Positions 17,913 to 27,774 of a DNA stretch of 64,000 nt are shown piece after piece; position 1 is the first letter of the stretch, and each line of letters opens with the position of its first letter. A program made the position numbers and the translations under genes. Under the pieces are notes generated by a model. The model was not told the DNA's origin, searched no databases, and saw only the letters and a program-made list of their open reading frames with translations. This DNA is from Flectobacillus rivi (lineage in GTDB: Bacteria; Bacteroidota; Bacteroidia; Cytophagales; Spirosomataceae), in assembly GCF_030056655.1 (NCBI RefSeq), contig NZ_JASHIE010000020.1, positions 59,379-123,378 on the forward strand, in the 5' to 3' direction.

Positions 17913-17957
17913 AAAAGGGATTCGAAAAGGAGTAATTTTCCTCTCGAATCCCTTTTT
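17913..17957 (+). terminator. Terminator or attenuator between the M56 gene and amj
   Basis: Perfect 13-bp arms, AAAAGGGATTCGA (17913-17925) and TCGAATCCCTTTT (17944-17956), with the T run ending the stem. It lies only 22 bp before the amj ATG, so amj transcription must read through it or start inside the M56 gene. Confidence 0.85.
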
Positions 17958-17979
17958 AAATTTCTAACCAGTTCTTCAG

Positions 17980-18780
17980 ATGAAAATAGTGATTATTATT
18001 TTAGTTTTAAACCTTGTAATAAACCTGATTGCCACCTTTTCTTTTGCTGCACGTATTGCTGGCATTCGTACAGGCAAGATAGCTTTGGCATTTTCGCTCT
18101 TCAATATTCTCAATGTAATTTCTAGAACTGCTAATGGTTTTCAAGCCCCATTACTTGCCAACTATGTAGAGAAAACCATTGATGCCGATTTGGATAATAC
18201 AACACTTATTTTTAGGATGATATTGTTGTCGTTTACCATAGCCACGGTCATCGGCATAGTACTGACTCCGAGTGTCCAGCGAATATTCCACCGTGCGATT
18301 TTGGAGTTTTATCAGGTAAAGACTTTCGGGAAAATGATGGAAAGCTTTCTAAGAAAAGAACAATTTTGGCAAAAGGTCAAATCTTACTCTGTTCTGCCAC
18401 AATGGACTAATTGGAGGATGTTGCAAGGACAAGAAAATTATCCTTGGAAGATTTTTATTCTCAATATGCTGGCTACAGCCATTCTTTCTGTTGGGGTTAT
18501 TGCTTCAGTTTATGCAGGATATTTGAACCCTACCTATAGAAGTACCGCCAGTAATTTGTCCGCACTAATCAATGGGTTTTCTACAATCATTTTGTTTGTT
18601 TTTATCGATCCATATTTGTCTATTTTGACTGACCAATTTATGTCAAAAGAAATAAGCGAGAGCCGATTTCGTTTCAATATCTCTTTTATGATGATTTCAA
18701 GGTTATTGGGAACGGTATTGGCGCAAGCACTTTTGATTCCTGCTGCACAGGTTATTGCGTTTGTGAGTAACCAGATGTGA
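17980..18780 (+). CDS. amj: Amj-type lipid II flippase (DUF2837)
   Basis: 266 residues with six or so membrane helices. The stretch KIALAFSLFNILNVISRTAN and the following GFQAPLLANYVEKTID match my memory of the Amj/YdaH family, as does FIDPYLSILTDQFM near the end. Amj is an alternate flippase that moves lipid II across the inner membrane for peptidoglycan synthesis and in Bacillus is induced by envelope stress. It sits directly after a BlaI/M56 pair on the same strand, which fits stress control of cell-wall synthesis. The leader is nearly all terminator hairpin. Function is from family knowledge, not shown here. Confidence 0.8.
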   Translation: MKIVIIILVLNLVINLIATFSFAARIAGIRTGKIALAFSLFNILNVISRTANGFQAPLLANYVEKTIDADLDNTTLIFRMILLSFTIATVIGIVLTPSVQRIFHRAILEFYQVKTFGKMMESFLRKEQFWQKVKSYSVLPQWTNWRMLQGQENYPWKIFILNMLATAILSVGVIASVYAGYLNPTYRSTASNLSALINGFSTIILFVFIDPYLSILTDQFMSKEISESRFRFNISFMMISRLLGTVLAQALLIPAAQVIAFVSNQM

Positions 18781-18879
18781 TTTGGAATAGTATTGATAAT
18801 CAGGTATTTTAGTTGCAAACTTCTTAGATAATATCTTCATCTCATCATTTACATACCCTCCACATAAACCTTTATTGCT

Positions 18880-19311
18880 ATGAAAAATCTATTTGTAACT
18901 CTATTGGTAACTACCCTTTTGGGCTGTCAATCTCAAAAAGAAGATTCTAATAAACAAAAAGCAGAGGCCTTTGTCAAAACCTACTTTGAACACTTTAACC
19001 GCCATGATTTTAAGTCAATGGCAGCGATGTATGTCGACTCAGCAGATTTTAAGGACCCCTCTTTTGGTAATGGTACTGTGAAGCAATCACAGCAGCAAAC
19101 TATTGCTAAATATACCGAACTAGCCAAAATGTTTCCAGATATTCGGGACAGTGTTATTAGTGTTTATCCTTCAGATTCGAACCATATCATAGTAGAGTTT
19201 ATCTCGAAAGGCTCCATGCCAAGCAATACTTTTGAGCTACCCATTTGCACGATTTTTACCTTACAAAATGGTAAAATCACAAAGGATTTTACCTATTATA
19301 ACAACCAATGA
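18880..19311 (+). CDS. SnoaL/NTF2-like lipoprotein
   Basis: 143 residues. The signal peptide ends in the lipobox TLLGC (Cys16). The rest is one NTF2-like fold domain: a helical start (EAFVKTYFEHFNRHDFKSMA) and an acidic pocket region (YVDSADFKDPSFGNG), then strands ending in IFTLQNGKITKDFTYYNNQ. SnoaL-like proteins bind small molecules or catalyse varied reactions, so no substrate can be given. It is a single gene, convergent with the SusD operon, with a shared hairpin at 19383. Confidence 0.8.
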   Translation: MKNLFVTLLVTTLLGCQSQKEDSNKQKAEAFVKTYFEHFNRHDFKSMAAMYVDSADFKDPSFGNGTVKQSQQQTIAKYTELAKMFPDIRDSVISVYPSDSNHIIVEFISKGSMPSNTFELPICTIFTLQNGKITKDFTYYNNQ

Positions 19312-19315
19312 GATT

Positions 19316-19455
19316 GCAGATTTGAGATGGCTGATTTCGGATTAAAAGGTATCAGCATTCTAACATAGTAGCAGCATAAAAAAACACCCTTCTCTAAACT
19401 TTTTAGAAAAGGGTGTTCATGAAATCCGAATTCAAAAATCTACAATCCGAAATAA
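19316..19455. repeat. GATTTCGGA-family inverted element enclosing a terminator
   Basis: Left half 19316-19341 (GCAGATTTGAGATGGCTGAT then TTCGGA) and right half 19421-19455 (GAAATCCGAA ... CAATCCGAAATAA) are imperfect inverted copies, with the hairpin at 19383-19418 between them. Relatives lie at 38873-38933 and 50009-50116. Confidence 0.55.
19383..19418 (-). terminator. Terminator of the first SusCD operon
   Basis: AACACCCTT and AAGGGTGTT arms with further pairing (TCTAAA/TTTAGA), followed on the minus strand by seven Ts. It may also stop the convergent gene. Confidence 0.85.
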
Positions 19456-21141
19456 TTAGTATGATGGATTCTGCACTAAGTAGCCTGGAAGGTTAGATGC
19501 ACCGTCGATGGCTGTTTGTGGAATTGGGAAAATACGTTTGTTACGGTCTGTATTTGTTTTTTCAGTCCAAGTATCTTCGTATTTACCAAAACGAATCATA
19601 TCTGTACGGCGAAGCATTTCCCAGTAAAACTCAAAACCTCTTTCACGATACAATAAGTCTAATGATATACTTGTCAAAGCTGGAGGAGGTGTTGCAGCTT
19701 TTCTAGATGCACGAACCGTATTAACATCTGCCAAAGCCGAAGCGGCATCGTTACTCTTACGCAATTTTGCTTCAGCACGCATCAAATACACATCTGCCAA
19801 ACGTAAGATTACAATATCAGCATCTCCTAAGTTACGACCTGAAGAAGATTTCTTCGAGAATTCGTATTTTTCAACACGGTAACCAGTTGAGTAATCAGAA
19901 CCTGCTACTGTAAAGTCTACTTTTTCCGTAAAGATTACTGGAGTAGTCGGACGGTTACGAGTGTCATTGTAAAGTTTACCTACCTTCATTTTTCCATCTG
20001 GACATTTCAAGAATACCCCATTTTTACGAATCAAACCATATTGTTGACCACGCAAAATACCACGGTTGATATTAAAGCTCTCAGCCGTTACACATGAGTC
20101 AGCAGGGTTTGAGTAAATCGAAAGGTTTTGCTTGTAAAAACGTGGGTCAACGCTAGGGTCTTGTGAGCCATAAGCATTTACCCAAGTACGATAGAAATCA
20201 GAAGTAATGGCTGGTCCATCAGTACCATTCGCCGCAGGGAATGCTGGCAATGGGAATTGATCACCCGACAACGAGAAGTACGCCAAACGGTTATGACCAT
20301 TCAACTCAGCACGTTGGTCAACAGCAAAGACAATTTCTTTGTTGCTATGGTTATCGCTATTGAAAATTGAGAAATAATCTGGTGATAATTGGTACTGATT
20401 TGAGTTAATAATTTTATCAGTGTACTCAATTACTTTGTCCAAATCGTCATTTGAGAAAGTTACAGTCTGTGCTGTCACATTACGATAAACAGCAGCATTT
20501 AAGTACAAGCGAGCCAATAAACCCCAAGCAGCAGCTTTGTTCAAACGACCAGGACCTACTGTAGTTGAAAGGTTTGGTTCAACCGCCAACAATTCTGATT
20601 TGATATATTCTACTGCTTCTGCACCACGGATTACTTTCGAAGTTTCACCAACACTATTTTTTACAAAAACAACACCAAACAAATCCAAAGTCAACATTGA
20701 GTAATAGGCACGCATACCACGTGATTCTGCCAAGTACAACTGAGAAGTTGCATCGGTTTTGCCTTGAAACTCATTGATAGCTGAAACCGAACGAGAAATA
20801 CCTTGAAGAATAAAGTTCCAAGTGTTTTTCAAGTTTGGATCTGTACTGGTTTGTGTATGCTGGTGCAAGGCTAAATAAATACCATTGTCACCCCAGTCTG
20901 TACCTCCACGGTAAGGCAAAATAGCCTCGTCTGTAGAGATTTCTTGAATAGCAAAATAGTTAGTATGTAAAAAAACACTTGGCAATAAAGCATATACTGG
21001 TGCTAAAGTACCATTAGCAATATCAGCATAAGAAATACTCGGAGAAAAAGATTCGTCTAGTACTTGTTCTTCGAGGTTAGTACAACTTTGACTTGCTATC
21101 AAAGAAGCTAACAATGAAAGGAATATAACTGGTTTTTTCAT
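19456..21141 (-). CDS. SusD/RagB family nutrient-binding lipoprotein
   Basis: 561 residues, a typical SusD length. The N-terminal signal has a lipobox-like Cys (LIASQSC). TPR-like helical regions include ILQGISRSVSAINEF and RGMRAYYSMLTLDLFGVVF. The C-terminal SusD signature reads ADIVILRLADVYLMRAEAKL, ending RTDMIRFGKYEDTW and IFPIPQTAID. SusD proteins sit on the outer membrane and cap a SusC transporter to capture glycans or peptides. It lies 14 bp after the SusC gene on the same strand, forming a SusCD pair. No glycoside hydrolase or regulator is adjacent, so the substrate cannot be guessed. Confidence 0.95.
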   Translation of the reverse strand: MKKPVIFLSLLASLIASQSCTNLEEQVLDESFSPSISYADIANGTLAPVYALLPSVFLHTNYFAIQEISTDEAILPYRGGTDWGDNGIYLALHQHTQTSTDPNLKNTWNFILQGISRSVSAINEFQGKTDATSQLYLAESRGMRAYYSMLTLDLFGVVFVKNSVGETSKVIRGAEAVEYIKSELLAVEPNLSTTVGPGRLNKAAAWGLLARLYLNAAVYRNVTAQTVTFSNDDLDKVIEYTDKIINSNQYQLSPDYFSIFNSDNHSNKEIVFAVDQRAELNGHNRLAYFSLSGDQFPLPAFPAANGTDGPAITSDFYRTWVNAYGSQDPSVDPRFYKQNLSIYSNPADSCVTAESFNINRGILRGQQYGLIRKNGVFLKCPDGKMKVGKLYNDTRNRPTTPVIFTEKVDFTVAGSDYSTGYRVEKYEFSKKSSSGRNLGDADIVILRLADVYLMRAEAKLRKSNDAASALADVNTVRASRKAATPPPALTSISLDLLYRERGFEFYWEMLRRTDMIRFGKYEDTWTEKTNTDRNKRIFPIPQTAIDGASNLPGYLVQNPSY

Positions 21142-21155
21142 GTTTCTTTAGAAAA

Positions 21156-24100
21156 TTAGAATGTTACGTTAAGTCCAAATACAACCGTTCTTGCTTTTGG
21201 ATAACTTAAATAATCGATACCATAAGAAGTAATACCGTTGATAGTACGGTCGGTGTTTACTTCTGGGTCATAACCATTGTATTGGGTAATTACGAATAAG
21301 TTTTGACCAGTTACTGATAATCTCAAGCCCGAAATCCATTCGTTGATTCCTAGCTTTTTGGTATCGAATGTGTAACCTAATGCAAGGTTATTCAAACGTA
21401 AAAATGCGCCATCTTTCAAGAATCTTGTCGATACTGGAGCTGAGTTGTTAACAGACTCATTCGGGAATGCTAATACCTCTGGTGTAGTATTGATTCCTTT
21501 TGAAAGACGCAATTTGTAGAAGTTTGCGTTAGCTGTGTTGTCATAAATTTTGTTTCCAGATACGCCATTAAAGTTAGCCGCCAAATCAAAACCTTTGTAG
21601 CTCACACGACCAAAGAAGTTATATTGTTTGTTTGGTAAAGCTGTTCCTGCTGCAATACGGTCGTTGTCAGTAACGATACCATCACCGTCAACATCTCTGT
21701 ATTTACTCAAACCTTTGTCATCCAAACCAATAAATTCTTTCAAGAAGAATGTACCGATAGGTTGACCATTTACATAACCATTGATAGTAGCTGAAGTCAA
21801 ACCAGAACCTGAAGCCGAACCAGAAGGAATTACCGAGTAAGGTGATTTGTTTACTACGTTGCTGATGAAAGTAATGTTTCCACCAAATTCGTAAGTCAAA
21901 CCTTGTTTCGTAGAATGACGGTAGTTCAATTCTAATTCCAAACCTTTGTTGGTGATAGTCATATCCTTCACGTTTGTCCAGAATGTACCTGCTGGTTGTA
22001 CTGGGTCAGAAGGAATTACTTCTAACAAAATATCACCAGAAACTTTGTGGAAAGCATCGATTGTACCACTCAAAGCACCATTCAAAAATGCGAAATCTAA
22101 ACCTAAGTCAGTTTGTGTAGACTGTTCCCACTGAATATTCGGGTTAGCCAAACGAGTATATGAAGTACCAGCAGGGTAGGTAGACGACTCATCCAAAGGA
22201 TAAGATGTTGTTCCAGAAACCACTGAAGTAAAGCGTGCTTGAGTAATTTTTGAAGGAATTTCTTGGTTACCTGTTCTACCCCAACCAGCTCTTAGCTTTA
22301 AGTTGCTTACAGCCGAACCTTTCATGAATTCCTCTTCAGAAATTCTCCAACCTGCCGAGAATGATGGGAATACCCCGTATTTATTGTTAGCACCAAATTT
22401 TGATGAACCGTCAGCACGAACTGTTGCTGTCAACAAATACTTGTCTTTGTATGAGTAATTTACACGACCAAAGAATGATTGTAATTCGTTGATAGTCGCA
22501 TAACCATAAGGCTTGTTGTTTGCCAAAGTCAATTCTTGTCCTAAGCCTGGGTTATAAATTGGCTCAAGGTCAGTAATAGGGAATTTATTGATACTATAAC
22601 CACGACCTTGGAAGTAGAATCTTTGATAAGAGTGACCCACCAACATCGATAAAGTATGGTCTTTGCCAATGTTTCTGTTATAAGTCAAATAGTTTTCAAT
22701 CAAGCGGTTAGTATTCCAAGTGTCAATCGATTCCAAACGACCATCTTGTTGTGGTACAGCGTTAGCCAAGGATTGCAAATCACGGTGTGCGCTTGAATAG
22801 TCAATCCCGAAGTTAAGTTTGTACGTTAAGTGGTCTGTAATTTTCAATGAAGGAGAGATATTCCCCAAAAGTCTGGTAGTGGTTGTTGCATCTTTCTCCA
22901 ACTTTAAAGCCAACAATGGGTTTGTACCTGATTGGTACAAATAGATATTGCCATTGGCGTCATAAGCAGGAATCGTTGGGTTTGTAGAAATAGCACTACC
23001 CAACACAGATCCGATTGGAGGACGTTCGTTGTAGGTCTGTGACGCATTTAAGTTTACATCAACAGTCAAACGGTCTTTTAATAGTTTTTGCGTAACATTC
23101 AAACGACCAGAGTAACGATTCAACTGGCTATTTTTGATAATACCTTCTTGATTCTGGATACCAAATGAACCATAATAAGTCAATTTGTCAGCACCACCAC
23201 CAAAAGATAAGTTATGGTTTTGTGTCACAGCAGTACGGCTGATTTGTTTTTGCCAGTCGGTATTGCCTTTAAAATCTTCTAATACACCACCAACAGCTAC
23301 TACTTGCTTACGATATTCATCAGCTGTAAATACATTCAACGGACGAGCCATAGTAGACAAACCGTAGCTAGCAGAATATGTCAACGAAGAGAATCCTGAT
23401 TTTCCTTTTTTAGTAGTAATCAAAATAACCCCATTGGCACCTCTTGATCCATAGATAGCCGTAGCTGATGCATCTTTCAATACGTCGATAGACTCAATGT
23501 CTTGAGGGTTCATAAATGTCAAAGGGTTGGTTGCACCACCTGTTGACGAGTTATCAAGCGCCATTCCATCAACTACAAACAATGGAGTACTACCTGTACG
23601 AACACCACCTGGTCCACGAACCGTAATGTTTTGTGTACCACCTGGTTCACCACTCGCTGAAGTTACGTTTACCCCAGATACTTTACCTTGTAATAAAGAT
23701 TCAGGAGTGTTGATAATTCCTTGGTTAAATTCGGCACTTTTCAATGATTTTACCGAACCTGTTACATCTTTTTTCGTGGTACTACCATAACCTACAACAA
23801 CAACTTGTTCTAAGTCAGACGCAGTTGATTTTAACGAAACCTCTATTTGTGTACGGCCATTTACCGCTATTTCTTGTCTTTCGTATCCTACAAAAGTGAT
23901 GACCAAAGTTGCCTTTTCGTCAACATTCAATGCAAAATTCCCTTTTGCGTCGGTATTTACACCACGCTTGCTACCTTTCACTGCAACCGAACAACCAATA
24001 AGCGGTTCGTTAGTTGTGGCATCAATGACTTTTCCTTTTACAGGAATTTCACTAGTCATTAATTTTTCTAAGCTGTAATTAGATAATGCTGCACGGTTGT

Positions 24101-24197
24101 GAGCATGAAGCGGTGTGGGCGAAAGCCCCACACAAACACCTAATAGCAAACCAGCGGCTAGTTTGCTGGTAAGACTCTGAGAGTAGAGTTTGTTCAT
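21156..24197 (-). CDS. SusC/RagA family TonB-linked outer-membrane transporter
   Basis: 1,013 residues, with a signal peptide ending near PLHAH. A carboxypeptidase-regulatory-like domain (about 50-130) has GKVIDATTNEPLIGCSVAV and FVGYERQEI. The SusC plug follows with QVVVVGYGSTTKKDVTGSV, PLFVVDGMALD, SIDVLKDASATAIYGSRGAN and GVILITTKKGK. The barrel ends with the terminal aromatic VFGLNVTF. There is no STN domain, so unlike the SusC at 51616 it is not expected to signal through FecR. It forms an operon with the downstream SusD gene. I see no convincing promoter; TAAATTTTG on the minus strand near 24390 is one base off the consensus. Confidence 0.95.
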   Translation of the reverse strand: MNKLYSQSLTSKLAAGLLLGVCVGLSPTPLHAHNRAALSNYSLEKLMTSEIPVKGKVIDATTNEPLIGCSVAVKGSKRGVNTDAKGNFALNVDEKATLVITFVGYERQEIAVNGRTQIEVSLKSTASDLEQVVVVGYGSTTKKDVTGSVKSLKSAEFNQGIINTPESLLQGKVSGVNVTSASGEPGGTQNITVRGPGGVRTGSTPLFVVDGMALDNSSTGGATNPLTFMNPQDIESIDVLKDASATAIYGSRGANGVILITTKKGKSGFSSLTYSASYGLSTMARPLNVFTADEYRKQVVAVGGVLEDFKGNTDWQKQISRTAVTQNHNLSFGGGADKLTYYGSFGIQNQEGIIKNSQLNRYSGRLNVTQKLLKDRLTVDVNLNASQTYNERPPIGSVLGSAISTNPTIPAYDANGNIYLYQSGTNPLLALKLEKDATTTTRLLGNISPSLKITDHLTYKLNFGIDYSSAHRDLQSLANAVPQQDGRLESIDTWNTNRLIENYLTYNRNIGKDHTLSMLVGHSYQRFYFQGRGYSINKFPITDLEPIYNPGLGQELTLANNKPYGYATINELQSFFGRVNYSYKDKYLLTATVRADGSSKFGANNKYGVFPSFSAGWRISEEEFMKGSAVSNLKLRAGWGRTGNQEIPSKITQARFTSVVSGTTSYPLDESSTYPAGTSYTRLANPNIQWEQSTQTDLGLDFAFLNGALSGTIDAFHKVSGDILLEVIPSDPVQPAGTFWTNVKDMTITNKGLELELNYRHSTKQGLTYEFGGNITFISNVVNKSPYSVIPSGSASGSGLTSATINGYVNGQPIGTFFLKEFIGLDDKGLSKYRDVDGDGIVTDNDRIAAGTALPNKQYNFFGRVSYKGFDLAANFNGVSGNKIYDNTANANFYKLRLSKGINTTPEVLAFPNESVNNSAPVSTRFLKDGAFLRLNNLALGYTFDTKKLGINEWISGLRLSVTGQNLFVITQYNGYDPEVNTDRTINGITSYGIDYLSYPKARTVVFGLNVTF

Positions 24198-25014
24198 GAT
24201 AAAATTGGGTTGATAAGTATGAGTATCAGGATGTTGTATACTTTTTAGAATTATAGAAAATCACGAGTATCCTGTCTCTAGCATTCACCAATGCTTAATT
24301 TGGAGGCGCAAGTTATCCCATCAAAACCGAGAGGCTGTAAATAAATCATTAAGTCAACTTGATTTATTCTTAACATTGGGCAAAATTTATCCAGTCTCAC
24401 ATAATGAAATATGGAGATTTTAAGAAAAAGTGAAATATTAGAGGGCTAGCTATTGCCGTTTTTTACCGAAAAAACAGGAGGATTTTGGTAAGAATAATTG
24501 AGCTGGATAGAGAGTATGTGTTATTATCATATTCAAATGGTCATATTGGTTTGGAGATAACTTTACAGCTGAAATTTATCTGAATTAAGCCTAGGAATAG
24601 AAATTTAATTATTTTTTTTATTAATAAATCATTTTTTGACAAGTATTTTTATGAAATCGATTGTAAACCGAATTGTTTCAAAAAATGGCTCTATGCAATT
24701 GTATCTGTATTTTTGCTTATGATTTTAACCAAAAATAAGCCCAACTTCTTAAGGTATGAAGTTGGGCTTAATAATTTCTTAATATACTTAGGTAGTAATA
24801 AGCAATTTCCGAGAGGGATTTGATACTAAACACCTAAGTAGTAATGCAACATAAGATTGCCATATTATGCTTTAGATTTTAAGCCTAAGGCATTAGGCAA
24901 AAAAGCTTTCGTTATTTCACGAGAAATGCCTTTCAACATTTAGCTTACAGCATAAAGCCTAGAGCAGGTAAAATCATTTTAATTTTACTCACTAACCTGA
25001 GAAGAAAACAGCAA
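24198..25014. other. Long AT-rich intergenic region
   Basis: Upstream of SusC and downstream of glgE. It contains the hairpin at 24737, a small palindrome GCCTAAGGCATTAGGC (24883-24898), and a stretch near 24942-24966 (AGCTTACAGCATAAAGCCTA) resembling 450-475. No gene is seen. Confidence 0.65.
24737..24769 (-). terminator. Likely terminator downstream of glgE
   Basis: Perfect 12-bp arms AAGCCCAACTTC (24737-24748) and GAAGTTGGGCTT (24758-24769). On the minus strand it is followed by TATTTTTGG. It lies about 245 bp past the glgE stop. Confidence 0.6.
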
Positions 25015-26991
25015 CTATATATCTTCAATTCTGAACAAGTGCATTGGCATAATATGAGGGTCAAGATCCACAAAATTATATTCGCCTTTCCAGTGATATT
25101 TGGCTCCTGTCAACAAATCATGAACGACATATTCTTGGTCTTGATGCTTATGGATTTGCGAAAGTGGTACTCTCACTACACCTCCTTGGCGATTGTAAGG
25201 GTCTAAGTTTACAACGCATAAAATACGGTTGCCATTTGCATGAGTTTTTAGATACGCTAATACTTGGTCATTTTCAATTTGACAGAAAGTAATGTTATTG
25301 GTGCGTTGCAAAGCCGAGTTTTCGACACGAGCTTGGTTAGTCAAACGAATAATATGGGTCAATTTATTTTCAAAAGACCAATCCCAATGCTTGATTTCGT
25401 ATTTCTCCGAATTACGATATTCTTCTTTTCCAGGATTTGCTTCGTGGTTCATGCTTTCAAATACAGGTCCGAAAATACCATAATTAGCCGAAAGCGTAGC
25501 TGCCATAAAATAACGTGTGATAAACATCGGTTCTAAACCACCTTGCAAGCACCATGGCAAAATATCATGGGTATTTGGCCAAAAGTTGGGACGCATATAA
25601 TATTTCTGTTCGGTATGCGTCAACTCCATCATATAATCCGTCAATTCGGCTTTGTTATTGCGCCAAGTATAATAGGTATATGATTGGGCATAACCCAATT
25701 TGGCAAGTTGCGCCATTACTTTTGGCTTAGTAAATGCCTCTGCCAAGAAAATCATGTCTGGATATACGGCTTGCACTTCTGCAATAACCCACTCCCAGAA
25801 ATTAAATGATTTGGTATGTGGATTGTCTACACGAATAAGACGGATACCCCATTCTGCCCAAGTCATGATGACATTTTTCAATTCATCCCACAGTGCTTCC
25901 CAGTTTTCTGACTCAAAATTAATAGGATAAATATCTTGATATTTCTTAGGAGGATTCTCGGCATACTGAATGGTGCCATCAGGACGAACCTTAAACCACT
26001 CTGGATGTTCTTTAGTATAAGGGTGATCAGGAGAACATTGAATGGCCAAATCGGTAGCTAATTCAATACCATTTTCTTTACAAGTCTGAATCAGATGTTT
26101 CAAATCATCCAAGGTGCCTAATTCTGAAAGAATTGCTGTATGACCGCCCAACTCAGAACCAATACCGTAGGGAACTCCAGGTTCGCCAGGTTCACAGGTG
26201 GTCGAGTTGTTTTTCCCTTTTCTAAACTGATGTCCAATTGGGTGAATAGGAGGGATATACAACACATCAAACCCAAGCGATTTGATACGAGGAATTACAT
26301 TTTCTTCAACATCTTTGAATGTCCCATGAACACCTTTTTTCGAGGCCGCAGAGCGAGGAAACATCGAATACCAAGAAGAAAAAGCAGCTTTTTCACGGTC
26401 AACCCAAAGTTTGAGTGTCTTGTAAGTACTAACATACTTTTTATTAGGGTATAACTGAATCCAATCATGCATGGTAGCTCCTGTGGCAAACTCAATAGCA
26501 TGTTGGTATTCTTCAGGATTACGGAATAGGCTTGCCGCATGTTCAATCAGCGGCTTGTCCGAGGCTGAAGCTACTGTTGCCATATAATCTAATAAATTAG
26601 CACCTACGAGTAGTTCAATATTGACATGCTGTCCATCCTTGATTTTCATGCTGATTTCGTGCTCCCAGCTAGCGGCATGGTCTACCCATGCTTCAACGGT
26701 GTATTCGTACAAACCATTGTCTTCGACCCCAAACGATGCCCCATAGCGGTCGTTATTGATAAAATACATAGGGGTTTCAATCCAGTCTTTGGCATTGTTG
26801 CGCTTATGGAGCAATCTTGCTGCGAGAATATCGTGACCATCCAAAAAAACGTCAGCCTCTACATGAATGGTATCCCCTTGTACAGCTTTAATAGCAAAAC
26901 GTCCTCCATCGATTTCAGGAGTTACACGTTCGATAATTACTCGACTCTGTCCGTTTTGTGGTTTTTTTGAAGATTGTTTTGTCTTAGCCAT
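25015..26991 (-). CDS. glgE: Alpha-1,4-glucan:maltose-1-phosphate maltosyltransferase (GlgE)
   Basis: About 658 residues, the usual GlgE length. It transfers maltosyl units from maltose-1-phosphate onto alpha-1,4-glucan in the cytoplasm. An N-terminal domain carries VTPEIDGGRFAIKAVQGD; the GH13_3 barrel has YIPPIHPIGHQFRKGKNN, the nucleophile Asp in IRVDNPHTKSFNFWEW (about residue 390), the acid/base Glu in FLAEAFTKPKVM, and NTHDILP. I chose MAKTKQSS at 26991; an upstream Met at 27039 adds 16 residues that do not look conserved. The usual pathway partners (TreS/Pep2, GlgB) are not in this window. Confidence 0.95.
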   Translation of the reverse strand: MAKTKQSSKKPQNGQSRVIIERVTPEIDGGRFAIKAVQGDTIHVEADVFLDGHDILAARLLHKRNNAKDWIETPMYFINNDRYGASFGVEDNGLYEYTVEAWVDHAASWEHEISMKIKDGQHVNIELLVGANLLDYMATVASASDKPLIEHAASLFRNPEEYQHAIEFATGATMHDWIQLYPNKKYVSTYKTLKLWVDREKAAFSSWYSMFPRSAASKKGVHGTFKDVEENVIPRIKSLGFDVLYIPPIHPIGHQFRKGKNNSTTCEPGEPGVPYGIGSELGGHTAILSELGTLDDLKHLIQTCKENGIELATDLAIQCSPDHPYTKEHPEWFKVRPDGTIQYAENPPKKYQDIYPINFESENWEALWDELKNVIMTWAEWGIRLIRVDNPHTKSFNFWEWVIAEVQAVYPDMIFLAEAFTKPKVMAQLAKLGYAQSYTYYTWRNNKAELTDYMMELTHTEQKYYMRPNFWPNTHDILPWCLQGGLEPMFITRYFMAATLSANYGIFGPVFESMNHEANPGKEEYRNSEKYEIKHWDWSFENKLTHIIRLTNQARVENSALQRTNNITFCQIENDQVLAYLKTHANGNRILCVVNLDPYNRQGGVVRVPLSQIHKHQDQEYVVHDLLTGAKYHWKGEYNFVDLDPHIMPMHLFRIEDI

Positions 26992-27774
26992 AGCTATTTG
27001 TTCTAAAATGGGAAAATGGTTTTGGTACCTAAATAACAATGAAGAAAAATGAGTTAAGAGATTAAAGGCTGATTATTAGATAATTATCATTTCGGCAAGC
27101 TGAGATCTCCAACACATTGTTCAAAACTTACTCTAGATACACAGAATGTTTTTGTTTATAAAAATGTTATTTAATAGTAGAGCAATACCAAAGATTGACA
27201 CAAGCAATGCCTTGATAGCGCCTATACAAATATATTTCTAATTGTCGAAATCTAAAATCTAAAAGTAAAACAAGTTTTTTTAATAAAATTTTGAGTTTTA
27301 CAAAAGTTTGGCACGATATAAGCTAGTAAATAAACAAGGACTTACAATATTTTATAGAAAGAGTTTGAATATCAAGCCTAGGTAAGTATAAATCTTTGAA
27401 AAAGACAAATTCTTTTTAGTAAGCCACTCAAATCTCATATCTCCTTACTTCACACATTTATAAAGTATAATGTTTTGCCTGAAAGTTGGACAAAACATAG
27501 AATTTGAAATACCAGAGAAACCCTGAATTGGTTCATGAAATCTCCAATTCATAAGTTTTTTGAGGCTTTTATCTGTTTAATTTTGAATTAAAGCCTTATT
27601 ATGCTTAAGCTTAGCTAAGATATATTAATGCTGGCATGATTTTTGTTGAAAATTGTATAAACTTTATAATAGACATTTTATACATTTGCTTCAAATTTCG
27701 AGGGTTTCATCGAGTATTAGCACTGCGTTTCTTAAAACACATCTGAAAATAAACACATAATCTGAATAACAATT
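26992..27774. other. Divergent intergenic region between glgE and rlpA
   Basis: About 780 bp of AT-rich sequence that should hold both promoters. TACATTTG at 27681-27688 fits the -7 consensus for rlpA. I see no gene or clear structure. Confidence 0.6.
27653..27688 (+). promoter_or_regulatory. Possible rlpA promoter
   Basis: TTG at 27653-27655 and TACATTTG at 27681-27688. The -7 element is a full consensus match but the 25-bp spacer is longer than usual. Confidence 0.4.
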
